Shown here piece by piece: positions 26,015 through 36,716 of a stretch of DNA of 64,000 bases. Where the stretch lies: contig NZ_OU015430.1 in NCBI RefSeq assembly GCF_907164845.1, positions 2,625,001 to 2,689,000 on the forward strand, read 5' to 3'. This DNA is from Lysobacter luteus. Its GTDB lineage: Bacteria > Pseudomonadota > Gammaproteobacteria > Xanthomonadales > Xanthomonadaceae. The first letter of the stretch is position 1, and each line of letters starts with the position of its first letter. A program made the translations under genes and the position numbers. Under the pieces are notes generated by a model, which saw only the letters and a list, made by a program, of their open reading frames with translations, did not search any database and was not told the origin of the DNA.

Positions 26015-27064
26015 TCAGGCCGGAACGCGGGCGTCGTCCTGCCACTCTACCCGGTTGCCGCCCAGCCGCTTGGCCCGGTACAGCGCCGCGTCGGCGCGCG
26101 CGTACCAGTCGTTCCACTCGCGCCGAGGGTCGACCTGGCAGGCGCCCAGGCTCAGGTTGCAGATCAGTGGCGGCACCTGCGGCATCTGCATCAGGCCATG
26201 CGCGGTACCGACCACGAACTCGGCATAGCGCATTACCTCGTCGCGGGTCTCGGCCTTGACCAGCAGGCAGAACTCGTCGCCGCCCAGCCGGCAGGCGAGA
26301 TCGCCCGGGCCGGCCACCGAGCGCAGGATGTTGGCCACGCCCTGCAGCACGCGATCGCCGACCAGGTGGCCGTGCTCGTCGTTGACATGCTTGAAGCGGT
26401 CGCAGTCCACCAGCAGCAGTCCCAGGCCGTGGGTGGCGCCGTTGCGCTGGCGGTCCTGCAGGTGCTGGATCAGCCCGCGCCGGTTGTGCAGGCCGGTGAG
26501 CTCGTCGGTCCGGATCAGCGCTTCGGTCTGGCTGAGCTGGTGGGCGGTCGAGCGCAGGCTGTCGAGCGCGGCCTGCAGGTCCTGGTTGCGCCGGCGCAGG
26601 CGCCGGATCAACCCCTGCTCGTTGAGCACCACGCGCATGATCGCCCGGCGCAGGAAGAACGAGACCACCTCGGGGCTGCGCTCCACCAGCCGCTGGAATT
26701 CCTCGTGGCGCAACTCGAGCAACTCGCCTTCGGTGACAACGCCGGCGTCGGCGCTGCGGGCGTGGTCACCGATCAACAGGCCGAGCTCGCCGAAGAATTC
26801 GCGCGGGCCAAGCATCTTGCCGACCAGGTCCTCGCCGAAATCCAGCTCGACCGCGCCGCTGGCGATCACGTACATGGTGGTGCCCAGGTCGCCGCGGCGG
26901 AACAGGGCCTCGCCCGCACGCACGCGCCGCGACCGCGCAACGGAGGCGAACAGCGCGTATTCGTCGTCGGAGAGTTCGGCCATCTGGGTTTCGGCCGAGG
27001 CCGCTCTCGGATCGTGGATTCCACGTTGGCGGACCGGATGGGTTGCCGCGCTGTCACCCTTCAT
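26015..27064 (-). CDS. Diguanylate cyclase with N-terminal cNMP-binding domain
   Basis: Probable c-di-GMP synthase. About 349 residues from ATG 27064 (preceded by GGTGGG); MAELSDDEYALFASV at 26983 is an alternative, and the frame is open to 27103. N-terminal Crp/PKA-type cNMP-binding fold: RRGDLGTTMYVIASGAVEL, then the phosphate cassette FFGELGLLIGDHARSAD. A helical linker follows (NEQGLIRRLRRRNQDLQAAL). The GGDEF domain has DELTGLHNRRGL, VDCDRFKHVND and an intact RLGGDEF. The position of the inhibitory I-site reads GPGD rather than RxxD, so product inhibition there is unlikely. Located 16 bases upstream of the peptide-modification cyclase and probably in the same transcript. Confidence 0.87.
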   Translation of the reverse strand: MKGDSAATHPVRQRGIHDPRAASAETQMAELSDDEYALFASVARSRRVRAGEALFRRGDLGTTMYVIASGAVELDFGEDLVGKMLGPREFFGELGLLIGDHARSADAGVVTEGELLELRHEEFQRLVERSPEVVSFFLRRAIMRVVLNEQGLIRRLRRRNQDLQAALDSLRSTAHQLSQTEALIRTDELTGLHNRRGLIQHLQDRQRNGATHGLGLLLVDCDRFKHVNDEHGHLVGDRVLQGVANILRSVAGPGDLACRLGGDEFCLLVKAETRDEVMRYAEFVVGTAHGLMQMPQVPPLICNLSLGACQVDPRREWNDWYARADAALYRAKRLGGNRVEWQDDARVPA

Positions 27065-27126
27065 CCCACCAACCCCAGCGTGCGGAAGCATCGAGGGTAG
27101 CAAGGTTAATGGGTCCCAACGCGTAA

Positions 27127-27155
27127 TGCCGGGCGCAGCGGCCAGCCGCGCCCGG
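27127..27155 (-). terminator. Hairpin downstream of aceA
   Basis: Perfect 9-bp stem GCCGGGCGC / GCGCCCGGC with an 11-base loop, 21 bases after the aceA stop on the reverse strand. There is no T-run, so it may be a weak or Rho-assisted terminator or a 3' stabilising structure. Confidence 0.4.
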
Positions 27156-27176
27156 CGAGGTTGGACGGCGGCCCGG

Positions 27177-28472
27177 TCAGGCCGCGACGCGGCGGCCCTC
27201 GAACTGCTCCTCCTCGGTCGAGCCCTTGAGCGCGACGGTGGACGACTGGCCGCCCTGGATGACCTGGGTCACCGCGTCGAAGTAGCCGGTACCGACCTCG
27301 CGCTGGTGCTTGACCGCGGTGAAGCCCTGCCCCGCCGCCTCGAATTCGGCCTGCTGGAGCTCGACGAACGCGCTCATCTGCCGGCGGGCGTAACCGTGGG
27401 CGAGCTGGAACATCGAGTGGTTGAGCGCGTGGAAGCCGGCCAGGGTGATGAACTGGAAGCGGTAGCCCATCGCCGCGAGCTCCTTCTGGAAGCTGGCGAT
27501 GGTGGCGTCGTCGAGGTTGGCCTTCCAGTTGAAGCTCGGCGAGCAGTTGTAGGCCAGCAGCTTGCCGGGGAACTTCGCGTGGATCGCCTCGGCGAACGTA
27601 CGGGCGAAGGCCAGGTCGGGCTTGCCGGTCTCGCACCAGACCAGGTCGGCGTACGGCGCGTAGGCCAGGCCGCGGCTGATGGCCTGGTCGATGCCCTTGC
27701 GGGTCTTGAAGAAGCCCTCGACGGTGCGCTCGCCGGTGGTGAATTCGCGATCGTTGTCGTCGATGTCGGAGGTCAGCAGGTCGGCAGCCTCGGCATCGGT
27801 GCGGGCGACGATCAGGGTCGGCACGCCGCAGACGTCGGCCGCCAGGCGCGCGGCGATCAGCTTCTCGACCGCTTCGCGGGTCGGCACCAGCACCTTGCCG
27901 CCCATGTGGCCGCACTTCTTGGCGCTGGCCAGCTGGTCCTCGAAATGCACCCCGGCCGCGCCGGCCTCGATCATGCCCTTCATCAACTCGAACGCGTTGA
28001 GCACCCCGCCGAAGCCGGCCTCGGCATCGGCCACGATCGGCTGCAGGAAGTCGACATCGTCCTTCCCCTCGGCGTGCTGGATCTGGTCGGCGCGCAGCAG
28101 CGTGTTGTTGATGCGCTTGACCACCGCCGGCACCGAGTCGGCCGGGTACAGCGACTGGTCGGGGTACATCTGGCCGCCGAGGTTGGCGTCGGCGGCGACC
28201 TGCCAGCCCGACAGGTAGATAGCCTTCAGGCCGGCCTTGACCTGCTGCATGGCCTGGTTGCCGGTCAGTGCGCCCAGGGCGTTGACGAAGGGCTCGGACT
28301 GCAGCGAGTTCCACAGCTTGTCGGCGCCGAGGCGCGCCAGGCTGTGCTCCACCGCGACGGTGCCGCGCAGGCGCACGACCTCCTCGGCGGCGTAGGGACG
28401 GGTGACGCCGGCCCAGCGCGGGTTGCTGTTCCAGTCGTGGCGGAGTTGGTCGGCGGTGGGCTGGCTGGTCAT
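27177..28472 (-). CDS. aceA: Isocitrate lyase
   Basis: Splits isocitrate to glyoxylate and succinate in the glyoxylate shunt, allowing growth on acetate and fatty acids. 431 residues. It has the catalytic KKCGHMGGK motif, metal-binding [18 protein letters not shown] and FEDQLAS, the [10 protein letters not shown] segment and the C-terminal SPSFNWK loop. The start is ATG 28472. It follows aceB on the same strand after 125 bases containing a REP-type palindrome. Confidence 0.97.
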   Translation of the reverse strand: MTSQPTADQLRHDWNSNPRWAGVTRPYAAEEVVRLRGTVAVEHSLARLGADKLWNSLQSEPFVNALGALTGNQAMQQVKAGLKAIYLSGWQVAADANLGGQMYPDQSLYPADSVPAVVKRINNTLLRADQIQHAEGKDDVDFLQPIVADAEAGFGGVLNAFELMKGMIEAGAAGVHFEDQLASAKKCGHMGGKVLVPTREAVEKLIAARLAADVCGVPTLIVARTDAEAADLLTSDIDDNDREFTTGERTVEGFFKTRKGIDQAISRGLAYAPYADLVWCETGKPDLAFARTFAEAIHAKFPGKLLAYNCSPSFNWKANLDDATIASFQKELAAMGYRFQFITLAGFHALNHSMFQLAHGYARRQMSAFVELQQAEFEAAGQGFTAVKHQREVGTGYFDAVTQVIQGGQSSTVALKGSTEEEQFEGRRVAA

Positions 28473-28510
28473 GGCGGTGGTCCTTGGTGGTCGGGCGAAA
28501 AGAGGTTCTG

Positions 28511-28581
28511 CAGGAGCGACGCAAGTCGCGACAGCGCAGGCACCCGGGCGATGTACACGTCGCGACTGACGTCGCTCCTAC
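28511..28581. repeat. REP-type inverted repeat between aceB and aceA
   Basis: Left arm CAGGAGCGACGCAAGTCGCG... (28511-28532) and right arm GTCGCGACTGACGTCGCTCC... (28559-28581), separated by 26 bases. The arms are near-perfect complements and each holds an internal GCGAC/GTCGC palindrome. The same unit recurs at 34028-34098 and in variant form at 34865-35009. Transcribed, it would fold into a long hairpin in the aceB-aceA mRNA. Confidence 0.85.
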
Positions 28582-28597
28582 CCGGGGCGATGGCGGG

Positions 28598-30250
<1,653 letters not shown>

Positions 30251-30321
30251 GCGTGGACTCCATCTGGGGTGGAGCCCGACCATGCGCCGCGGTGTGGTAT
30301 ACGACAATCGAGTTTTATCAA

Positions 30322-30339
30322 TACGATCTATCAGTCGTA
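30322..30339. promoter_or_regulatory. Candidate LysR-type operator in the aceB/lysR intergenic region
   Basis: TACGA (30322-30326), 8 bases, TCGTA (30335-30339), in an AT-rich patch of the 130-base divergent region. A TATACT (30342-30347) sits just after it on the regulator side, 33 bases before the regulator ATG. A second TACGA-like element (GTATACGAC) starts at 30298. Dyads of this size between divergent genes are typical LysR sites. Confidence 0.4.
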
Positions 30340-30380
30340 CTTATACTCGCGCTGAAACCCAGCCCCGACCGGACCTGGCG

Positions 30381-31337
30381 ATGGCCACCAACCCCCGTTT
30401 CGCCTACAAGGGCGACCGCCTCAAGCCATTGCGGGCGTTCTGCCAGACGGTGCGGTTGGGTTCGGTGTCGCGTGCGGCCGAGGCGCTGTTCCTCAGCCAG
30501 CCGGCGGTGACCCTGCAGTTGCAGGCGCTGGAACGGGAGATGGGCACGCGGTTGCTCGAGCGCAGCGGCCGCAGGCTGGTCATGACGCGCGAAGGCGAGG
30601 CCCTGTACGAACTGGCACGTCCGCTGGTGGAAGGCTTCGAGGGCCTGGACGTCGCGTTCCGCGAGCGCATCCGGGGCATGGACGCGGGCGAGCTCAACGT
30701 CGCCGCCGGCAGCTCGACCATCCTGTACCTGCTGCCACCCATCGTCGAGGCGTTCCGCGCGGCCCATCCGGAAGTCCGGCTCAACCTGCACAACGTCACC
30801 GGCGCCAGCGGGCTGGAGTTGCTGCGCTCGGACGCGGTCGACCTGGCGGTCGGTTCGATGCTCGACGTTCCGGCCGACCTGGACTACGCGCCGCTGGCAC
30901 GGTTCGAGCCGATGCTGATCACCCCGCCCGACCACCCGCTTGCGCACCGCAAGACGTTGGACCTGCAGGACCTGTCACCCTACGGCCTGATCCTGCCGCC
31001 GCAGCGGCTGACCACCTACCGGATGGTCGACCTGGTGTTCCAGCGCCACCGCGTCCCCTACACCGTCGCGCTCGAGGTGGGCGGCTGGGAGGTGATCAAG
31101 CAGTACGTGGCGATGGGGCTTGGAATCAGCATCGTCACCGCGATCTGCCTGACCGAGGCCGACCACGCCCGGCTGGCATCTCGCTCGCTGTCGGCGTGGT
31201 TCCCCGAGCGCAGCTACGGCGTGGTGGTGCGCAAGGGCAAGTACCTCTCCCCGCAGGCACGTGCATTCAATGCCCTGTTCCGGCCGGGGCTGTTCTCGCG
31301 CGCCGGGCACGACGCCACCGGCCACTCCGAGCGGTGA
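30381..31337 (+). CDS. LysR-family transcriptional regulator (probable glyoxylate shunt regulator)
   Basis: 318 residues from ATG 30381. N-terminal winged helix (LKPLRAFCQTVRLGSVSRAA, LFLSQPAVTLQLQALEREMG) and a C-terminal substrate-binding domain with SSTILYLLPPIVEAFRAAHP. The effector region resembles the CysB/Cbl-type proteins, but the ligand is not determined. Divergent transcription from aceB makes control of aceBA likely. The start chosen gives MATNPRFAYKGDRLKPLRAF; longer in-frame versions run into the operator region. Convergent with the glycosyltransferase gene with 4 bases between. Confidence 0.87.
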   Translation: MATNPRFAYKGDRLKPLRAFCQTVRLGSVSRAAEALFLSQPAVTLQLQALEREMGTRLLERSGRRLVMTREGEALYELARPLVEGFEGLDVAFRERIRGMDAGELNVAAGSSTILYLLPPIVEAFRAAHPEVRLNLHNVTGASGLELLRSDAVDLAVGSMLDVPADLDYAPLARFEPMLITPPDHPLAHRKTLDLQDLSPYGLILPPQRLTTYRMVDLVFQRHRVPYTVALEVGGWEVIKQYVAMGLGISIVTAICLTEADHARLASRSLSAWFPERSYGVVVRKGKYLSPQARAFNALFRPGLFSRAGHDATGHSER

Positions 31338-31341
31338 TGCG

Positions 31342-32772
31342 CTATGGGTGTGATCGCGCGGGCACGCCTTCGACCCGCCGCTTGACGTGCCACGGCAACC
31401 GGCGCGCTGGCCAGAGCAACACGCCAAAGCCGCCGACCGCGACCGCACCCACCGCCAGCAGCAGGTAACGCAACGGGGCCGCCAGCAGGGCCCGGCCTGC
31501 CGCGCCGACCCGGTGGCCCGGCGGTTCGACCAGCGCTGCCACCAGGGTGGTCGCGCCGACCTCGACCGCCACCACGACCGCCAGCAGGTCCCAGCGGCCG
31601 ACCACCGCCATCGCTACCAGGGCGGCCGGGTAGCCGATCCGCTCCAGCGCGAGCAGCAGCAGCCCGCAGCCGACCGGCCGACCCTGCCGCCAGGTCAGGC
31701 GCTCGCCGAACGGCTGCCGGTAGGCCTCGCGCACCCGCCGCCGCTCGCCACGGTCCTTGTCGGCGCGTTGCCACAGGCGCCTCCATCGGTGACGCATCGC
31801 GTTGGCGGGGCTGCGCAGCAGCGCATCGAAGTAGTGGTCGTTCTGCAGCAGCGTGACCGCGCGTCGCCAGGCGATCGCCGGCAGGCAGTGCAGCGGCGGC
31901 GGCTGCACCCGCGCGACGATGTCGTCCAGCCGGACGCTGCGATACCCCTCCATCGCCAGCGCCCGCGCGATGAACTGGTCCTCGGCGGCGGTCAGGTCAT
32001 CGCCCCGGACCGGCTCGTAGCGGTCGAACAGGTCCTTGAGGTAGCGCCGGCGGAACGCGATCGCGCCACCGAACGGGTCCAGCGTGCCGCCGTGGAGGTT
32101 GGCCAGGCCGCGTGCGAGGAAGCCCTGTCGCAGGCGCTCGATGTGTCGGGCATAGCCGCAGCCGATCGCCCCGGCGATGCGGTCGATGATGTCGCGCGGC
32201 CGCAGCGGGTCGAGGTAGTCGTCGCCGTCGAGCCAGCGTTGGAACGCCGGGGTCGCCGCGAGTGCCCGCCGCTGTGACGGGCACAGCGGCTCCACCGTGC
32301 CGCAGGCGGCGGCGATGCCCACGCCCTGGTAGAGCTCGCGCACGCAGCGCTCGATGTAGTCGGGCGAGGCCAGTACCGTGTTGCCGTCGAGGACGAACAG
32401 CACGTCGCCGCCGAAGTCGCGGGCCTGGCGCTTGAGCGTGGCGGCCTTACCGATCGACCAGGTGCGCTGGACCACGGTCAGCGCCAGCCCGTTGGCGCGG
32501 GCGAACTCGCGCGCGAGCTGGATGCCGTGGTCGCGCTCGGCGCCGCCGTCGTCCACCAGCAGCACCCGGCGCGGGCGCAGGGTCTGCGTCGACAGCCCGG
32601 CGAGGCAGTGGACGATGGTCGGCTGGTCGCGGCAGGCGGCGATCACCAGGTCGACCCGGGCCTGTCGCCAGTCCTCGGCCGGCGTCGGCTCCATCCGCTC
32701 CGGGCCGCGCCACAGCCCGGCCGCGGCCAGCCACGCCGCCGGGCCGCAGACGAACCACGGCACGCCGGCCAC
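31342..32772 (-). CDS. Membrane-associated family 2 glycosyltransferase
   Basis: Probable inverting sugar transferase of envelope polysaccharide or glycolipid synthesis; acceptor unknown. 476 residues from GTG 32772. The N-terminus is hydrophobic (VPWFVCGPAAWLAAAGLW). A GT-A domain follows, with VDLVIAACRDQPTIVHCLAGL, LLVDDGG, the DxD-like VLDGNTVLASP, and GDDLTAAEDQFIARAL supplying the ED.Q-type base. The C-terminal third has three hydrophobic segments (about residues 355-450), consistent with hyaluronan-synthase-like membrane transferases. It stands alone, about 170 bases downstream of the acyltransferase gene. Confidence 0.75.
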   Translation of the reverse strand: MAGVPWFVCGPAAWLAAAGLWRGPERMEPTPAEDWRQARVDLVIAACRDQPTIVHCLAGLSTQTLRPRRVLLVDDGGAERDHGIQLAREFARANGLALTVVQRTWSIGKAATLKRQARDFGGDVLFVLDGNTVLASPDYIERCVRELYQGVGIAAACGTVEPLCPSQRRALAATPAFQRWLDGDDYLDPLRPRDIIDRIAGAIGCGYARHIERLRQGFLARGLANLHGGTLDPFGGAIAFRRRYLKDLFDRYEPVRGDDLTAAEDQFIARALAMEGYRSVRLDDIVARVQPPPLHCLPAIAWRRAVTLLQNDHYFDALLRSPANAMRHRWRRLWQRADKDRGERRRVREAYRQPFGERLTWRQGRPVGCGLLLLALERIGYPAALVAMAVVGRWDLLAVVVAVEVGATTLVAALVEPPGHRVGAAGRALLAAPLRYLLLAVGAVAVGGFGVLLWPARRLPWHVKRRVEGVPARSHP

Positions 32773-32942
32773 GCCTCAGCCCTCCCCGCTTCGAAGCGGA
32801 CCGGCGTTGCTGCGTGCATCGGCCGTGGAGTGGCGCATCCGGACGCTCCGCGGCCACAACCGCGGCCGCCTGCGGCCGGCCACCCTGAAACGGGCAGCCG
32901 GTCACAAGGTCAACGCAATAGTCGTGCCAGTCCGGCGAACGG

Positions 32943-33548
32943 TCAGTCGGTCCCGTGGTGCTTGCCCTGCCACGGGCGGTACCACTCGCGCAGGCGGACC
33001 AGGTCGGCCTCCATGTCGTGGCTGGTCGCAAATGGTGGTCCGATCCCGATCACCCGGTCGGGATAGTGGAAGTACACCGGCAGGACCGGCACCTGGGCGG
33101 CGTGCGCGATCTTCCAGAAGCCGGTCTTCCAGCGCGCCACCGGCTTACGGGTGCCTTCGGGCGCGATCCCGAGCCAGAACCGGTCGGCGCCCCGGAACTG
33201 CTGGGCCATCTGCCCGACCACGCCGCTGGCAGCCCCGCGGTTGATCGCGATGATGCCCAGCGCGCGCATCAGCGGCCCCAGCGGCCCCCAGAACAGCTGG
33301 TGCTTGCCGAGGATGCGTATATCGAGCCCCAAGGCCAGTTTGGCCGCGAACCCCCAGATGCCATCCCAGTTGGACGAGTGTGGCGCACCGATCAGCACCA
33401 CGCGCGGCAGGTCGGGGAACTCCCCCACCACGCGCCAGCCGCCCAGCCGCAACACGGCGCGACCGATCCAGCGGGACAGGCGGTGGCGCGGCACGCGCGG
33501 GACGCTCGGTGGCAACGACGGCACGATGTCGTCGGTCGGTGGATGCAT
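32943..33548 (-). CDS. PlsC-type acyltransferase (1-acylglycerol-3-phosphate family)
   Basis: 201 residues. The HX4D catalytic motif is HSSNWD and the glycerophosphate-binding motif is EGTR (PEGTRKPVARWKTGFWKIA); INRG and PVLPVYFHYP supply the remaining blocks. It is shorter than housekeeping PlsC and lacks an obvious N-terminal membrane helix. It may act on ornithine or other lipids rather than as the main lysophosphatidate acyltransferase. Stops before a 170-base spacer with no recognisable signal; starts 10 bases after the arfB stop. Confidence 0.82.
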   Translation of the reverse strand: MHPPTDDIVPSLPPSVPRVPRHRLSRWIGRAVLRLGGWRVVGEFPDLPRVVLIGAPHSSNWDGIWGFAAKLALGLDIRILGKHQLFWGPLGPLMRALGIIAINRGAASGVVGQMAQQFRGADRFWLGIAPEGTRKPVARWKTGFWKIAHAAQVPVLPVYFHYPDRVIGIGPPFATSHDMEADLVRLREWYRPWQGKHHGTD

Positions 33549-33557
33549 CGTTCGGTG

Positions 33558-33974
33558 TCAGTCCCAGTCGCGCCCGGCGCGCCCCTGCTTGATCGTACTG
33601 CGTTCGCGCTTGCCGGCCAGGCGGCGCTCCCGCGAGCCGCGGGTGGGCTTGGTCGCGACGCGTTTTTTGGGCGCGTGCAGGCCGGCCTCGATGAAGTGGG
33701 CGAGGCGTTCGCGGGCATCCTGGCGGTTGCGGTCCTGGGTGCGGAAGCGCTGTGCCGCCAGCACCAGCACGCCGTCACCGGTGACCCGGCGGTCGCGCCG
33801 CGCCAGCAGGCGCTCGCGCACCGGCTCGGGCAGCGAAGGCGAGCTGGCGATGTCGAAACGCAACTCGACCGCGGTGGCGACCTTGTTGACGTTCTGCCCG
33901 CCCGGCCCGGCCGAACGCACGAATCGTTCGACCAACTCGGACTCGGGGATGCGGATGGCGCCGACCTCGATCAT
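33558..33974 (-). CDS. arfB: Alternative ribosome-rescue factor / peptidyl-tRNA hydrolase
   Basis: Codon-independent hydrolase releasing peptides from stalled ribosomes. 138 residues from ATG 33974 (MIEVGAIRIPESELVERFVR). The catalytic GGQ is in SAGPGGQNVNK. The C-terminal tail is strongly basic (KKRVATKPTRGSRERRLAGK), the part that enters the mRNA channel. Matches ArfB (YaeJ) in size and order. Upstream lies a REP element and truC. Confidence 0.92.
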   Translation of the reverse strand: MIEVGAIRIPESELVERFVRSAGPGGQNVNKVATAVELRFDIASSPSLPEPVRERLLARRDRRVTGDGVLVLAAQRFRTQDRNRQDARERLAHFIEAGLHAPKKRVATKPTRGSRERRLAGKRERSTIKQGRAGRDWD

Positions 33975-34027
33975 GCCGGCGATTCTAGGGCAGCGGGTCT
34001 GACGCCAGCGCACGCCACCAACCCCTA

Positions 34028-34098
34028 TAGGAGCGACGCAAGTCGCGACCTGTACATCGCCCCAGCGTCCGGCGGGTCGCGACTTACGTCGCTCCTAC
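34028..34098. repeat. REP-type inverted repeat overlapping the truC 3' end
   Basis: TAGGAGCGACGCAAGTCGCG... (34028-34049) and GTCGCGACTTACGTCGCTCC... (34076-34098), 26 bases apart, the same design and size as 28511-28581. The right arm includes the truC stop codon and its last codons. Confidence 0.88.
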
Positions 34099-34821
34099 GG
34101 GGGGCGCTGCCTCCGGGATCTCGAACAGCGCGAGCGCCCGGGCGAACTGCGTGTCGACCGGCGCACTCGCCTCGATACGCTCGCCCGTGCATGGATGCAC
34201 GAACGCCAGCCTTCGCGCGTGCAGCAGCATCCGATGGATGCCCAGCATCCGGAACGCGCGGTTGTGGCGGCCGTCGCCGTGGCTGGTGTCGCCGATCAGG
34301 TGGTGCGAGGCGTGCTTGAGGTGGCGGCGGATCTGGCGGAAGCGGCCGGTTTCCGGGCGGGCCTCCAGCAAGGCATAGCGCGAAGTGTCGAAGCCCGACG
34401 ACGGCCAGTCGCATTGCGCGCGAGCCAGCACGCGGAAGCGCGTCACCGCCGGTTTCTTCACCGGCTTGCCGGGACCGCCGTCGAGGTCGTGGTCGATGGT
34501 GAAGACGTCTTCTTCCGGCCATCCCCGGCAGACCGTCCAGTAGTCCTTCTCGACCTCGCGCGACATCAGCACCTTGCCGAGGGCTGACGCGGTGTCACGG
34601 TCGAACGCGCACAGCAGGCACCCGCTGGTCGCGCGGTCGAGGCGGTGCACCAGGAAGATCGGTCGGCCGAACTGCACCCGCAGCCGGTCGGCGACGAAAT
34701 CGCTCTCGCCGCGCGCCAGCGCACTGTCATGGACCATCAGCCCGGCGGGCTTGTTGACGACCGCGAGCCACTCGTCGCGATGCAGCACCTCGAGCGCGAG
34801 CGCGGCAGCGTCGACGGTCAT
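34084..34821 (-). CDS. truC: RluA-family pseudouridine synthase, TruC-like
   Basis: Probably modifies U65 of tRNA. 245 residues from ATG 34821 (MTVDAAALALEVLHRDEWLA). Catalytic Asp in HRLDRATSGCLLCAFD; upstream VVNKPAGLMVHDS; downstream the RFRQIRRHLKHASHHLIGD block and a Tyr/Leu motif. No S4 domain, which favours TruC over RluC/D. The last residues (PPVGAT) and the stop codon are encoded inside a REP palindrome, so the natural C-terminus has been altered or set by the repeat. The open frame upstream of ATG also runs through the REP cluster at 34865-35009 and is not coding. Confidence 0.87.
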   Translation of the reverse strand: MTVDAAALALEVLHRDEWLAVVNKPAGLMVHDSALARGESDFVADRLRVQFGRPIFLVHRLDRATSGCLLCAFDRDTASALGKVLMSREVEKDYWTVCRGWPEEDVFTIDHDLDGGPGKPVKKPAVTRFRVLARAQCDWPSSGFDTSRYALLEARPETGRFRQIRRHLKHASHHLIGDTSHGDGRHNRAFRMLGIHRMLLHARRLAFVHPCTGERIEASAPVDTQFARALALFEIPEAAPPVGAT

Positions 34822-34864
34822 GCGCCGGACCCGCGCGGACAACCGTCGTGCATTGCTCGCACCT

Positions 34865-35009
34865 GTAGGAGCGACGTGAGTCGCGATCGGCAGCCGTTCC
34901 GCGCGAACCATTGCACCGCGGCGGCAGTCACCCGTGGGAGCGGCTTCAGCCGCGATCGGCAGCCGAACCGGGCGGACGATTCCACGATCGCGGCTGAAGC
35001 CGCTCCTAC
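34865..35009. repeat. Cluster of REP-type palindrome arms between ubiB and truC
   Basis: Three arms: GTAGGAGCGACGTGAGTCGC (34865-34886), GTGGGAGCGGCTTCAGCCGC plus flank (34934-34966) and the inverted GATCGCGGCTGAAGCCGCTC... (34986-35009). The last two are complementary; the first is a variant of the family seen at 28.5 and 34.0 kb. ATCGGCAGCCG follows two of the arms. No REP-associated transposase gene is visible in the window. Confidence 0.85.
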
Positions 35010-35042
35010 CCGGGCGCGGGCCCGTGCGACGGCAACCACCCG

Positions 35043-36716
35043 CTACCGCCGAGGCCAGGCGGCGAGCAAGGCCCACAGCCCGCCGAGACCGGCGATCCAC
35101 GATGCGGCCGGCACGGACCACAAGGTCGGGCCACCCGACTCCAACCCGTACAGCACCGCGGCGGCGACCAGCAGGCCGGTGCCGAGGATCGCGGCGACGG
35201 TGCGCTTCTGCGCCTCGCGCACGGTGCGGGTGAGCTCGGCCAGGTCGTTGGAGCGCATCCGCAGCTCGTGCCGGCCCTCGACCTGCTGGGTCAGCCAGGC
35301 ATGCAGCAGCCGCGGCATTTCCGGCGCATGGGTGACCAGCTCGGGCAGGCGCTTGCGGAACTCGCCCAGCAGCCGTTTCGGGCTGTAGCGCTCGACCAGG
35401 ATCCGCTCCAGCACGGGTCGCGCCACCGCCCAGATGTCGATCCCAGGGTCGAGCTGGCGGCCGACGCCCTCGATGTTGAGCAGCGTCTTCTGCAACAGGA
35501 TCAATTGCGGCTGCAGGGTCAGCTCGTAGCGCTGCGCCATCCGGAACAGCTTGATCAGCACCTCGGCCAGCGAGATCTCGCTCAACGGGCGGGTGAAGTA
35601 CGGCTCGCAGACGGCGCGGGCGGCGGCCTCGAGTTCGTCGATGCGGATGTGGCCGGGCATCCAGCCGGCGCGCACGTGCAGTTCGGCGATGCGGCGATAG
35701 TCGCGGTTGAAGATCGCCATGAAGTTCTCGGCGAGGTAGTACTGATCCTCGTCTGACAACTGGCCCATGATCCCGAAGTCGAGCGCGATGAAGCGCGGGT
35801 TGGCCTTGCGCGCCGGGTCGCTGTCGACCCAGATGTTGCCGGCGTGGGCGTCGGCGTGGAAGAAGTTGTCGCGGAACACCTGGGTGTAGAACACCCGCAC
35901 GCCCTTGGCGGCCAGCACCTTGCGGTCGATCCCGGCGGCGTCGAGCGCGGCGATGTCGTCGGACGGGATGCCGCGCACGCGCTCCAGGGTCAGGGCGCGG
36001 TCGCCGGTGTGGCTCCAGATGACCTCGGGCACGTACAGGTCGGGGCTGTCCTGCCAGAACCGCCGCAGCACGCTGGCGTTGGCGCCCTCGCGCTGGAGGT
36101 CGAGTTCGGCCGCCAACGTGCCTTCGATCTCGCGCACGATCTCGCGCGGGCGGATCTTGTCGGCATTGGGGTGGGTGCGCTCGACCACGCCGGCGATCGC
36201 GCCCAGCAGCGCGATGTCCTGCGCGATCTGGCGCTTGATGCCGGGACGCAGCACCTTGACCACCACCTCGCGCGGGCCCCGGTTTCCAACCGCGGGCAGC
36301 GTCGCCGCATGCACCTGTGCGATCGATGCCGAAGCAAGCGGGGTGGTGTCGAAGCTGGCGAATGCCTCGGCCACCGGCCGCTCGAGCGCGGTCTCGACGA
36401 TCGCGCGCGCGGCCTGCCCGTCGAACGGGGCGACGCGATCCTGCAGCAGCGACAGTTCGTCGGCGACGTCGGGCGGAACCAGGTCACGCCGGGTCGAGAG
36501 GATCTGCCCGAACTTGACGAAGATCGGCCCCAGCTCCTGCAGCGCCAGCCGCAGCCGGGCACCGCGGGGCATCGCCGCGATCACGGCCGACGCGCGCGGC
36601 ACGAACGGGCGGGCGAGCTTGAGCCAGCGCTCGACCGGCGTGTCGTCGAGCAGGTCGTCGAGCCGGTAGCGCAACAGGACCCGGCCGATCCGCCAGGCAC
36701 GCACGAACGACTTCAT
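35043..36716 (-). CDS. ubiB: Ubiquinone biosynthesis ATPase-like protein UbiB
   Basis: Atypical ABC1/ADCK kinase-like protein needed for ubiquinone synthesis, acting at the inner membrane. 557 residues. Family signatures are the N-terminal [20 protein letters not shown] (KxGQ motif, here FGQ), the Ala-rich loop [21 protein letters not shown], the catalytic [13 protein letters not shown] and the metal-binding ALDFGIMG. Two hydrophobic segments close the C-terminus. Its ATG overlaps the ubiJ stop by four bases (ATGA). Confidence 0.94.
   Translation of the reverse strand: MKSFVRAWRIGRVLLRYRLDDLLDDTPVERWLKLARPFVPRASAVIAAMPRGARLRLALQELGPIFVKFGQILSTRRDLVPPDVADELSLLQDRVAPFDGQAARAIVETALERPVAEAFASFDTTPLASASIAQVHAATLPAVGNRGPREVVVKVLRPGIKRQIAQDIALLGAIAGVVERTHPNADKIRPREIVREIEGTLAAELDLQREGANASVLRRFWQDSPDLYVPEVIWSHTGDRALTLERVRGIPSDDIAALDAAGIDRKVLAAKGVRVFYTQVFRDNFFHADAHAGNIWVDSDPARKANPRFIALDFGIMGQLSDEDQYYLAENFMAIFNRDYRRIAELHVRAGWMPGHIRIDELEAAARAVCEPYFTRPLSEISLAEVLIKLFRMAQRYELTLQPQLILLQKTLLNIEGVGRQLDPGIDIWAVARPVLERILVERYSPKRLLGEFRKRLPELVTHAPEMPRLLHAWLTQQVEGRHELRMRSNDLAELTRTVREAQKRTVAAILGTGLLVAAAVLYGLESGGPTLWSVPAASWIAGLGGLWALLAAWPRR

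Noticed and set aside
34822..35121. N-terminal extension of truC through the REP cluster
   Set aside because: The frame is open only because it reads through REP arms. The conserved N-terminus starts at 34821.
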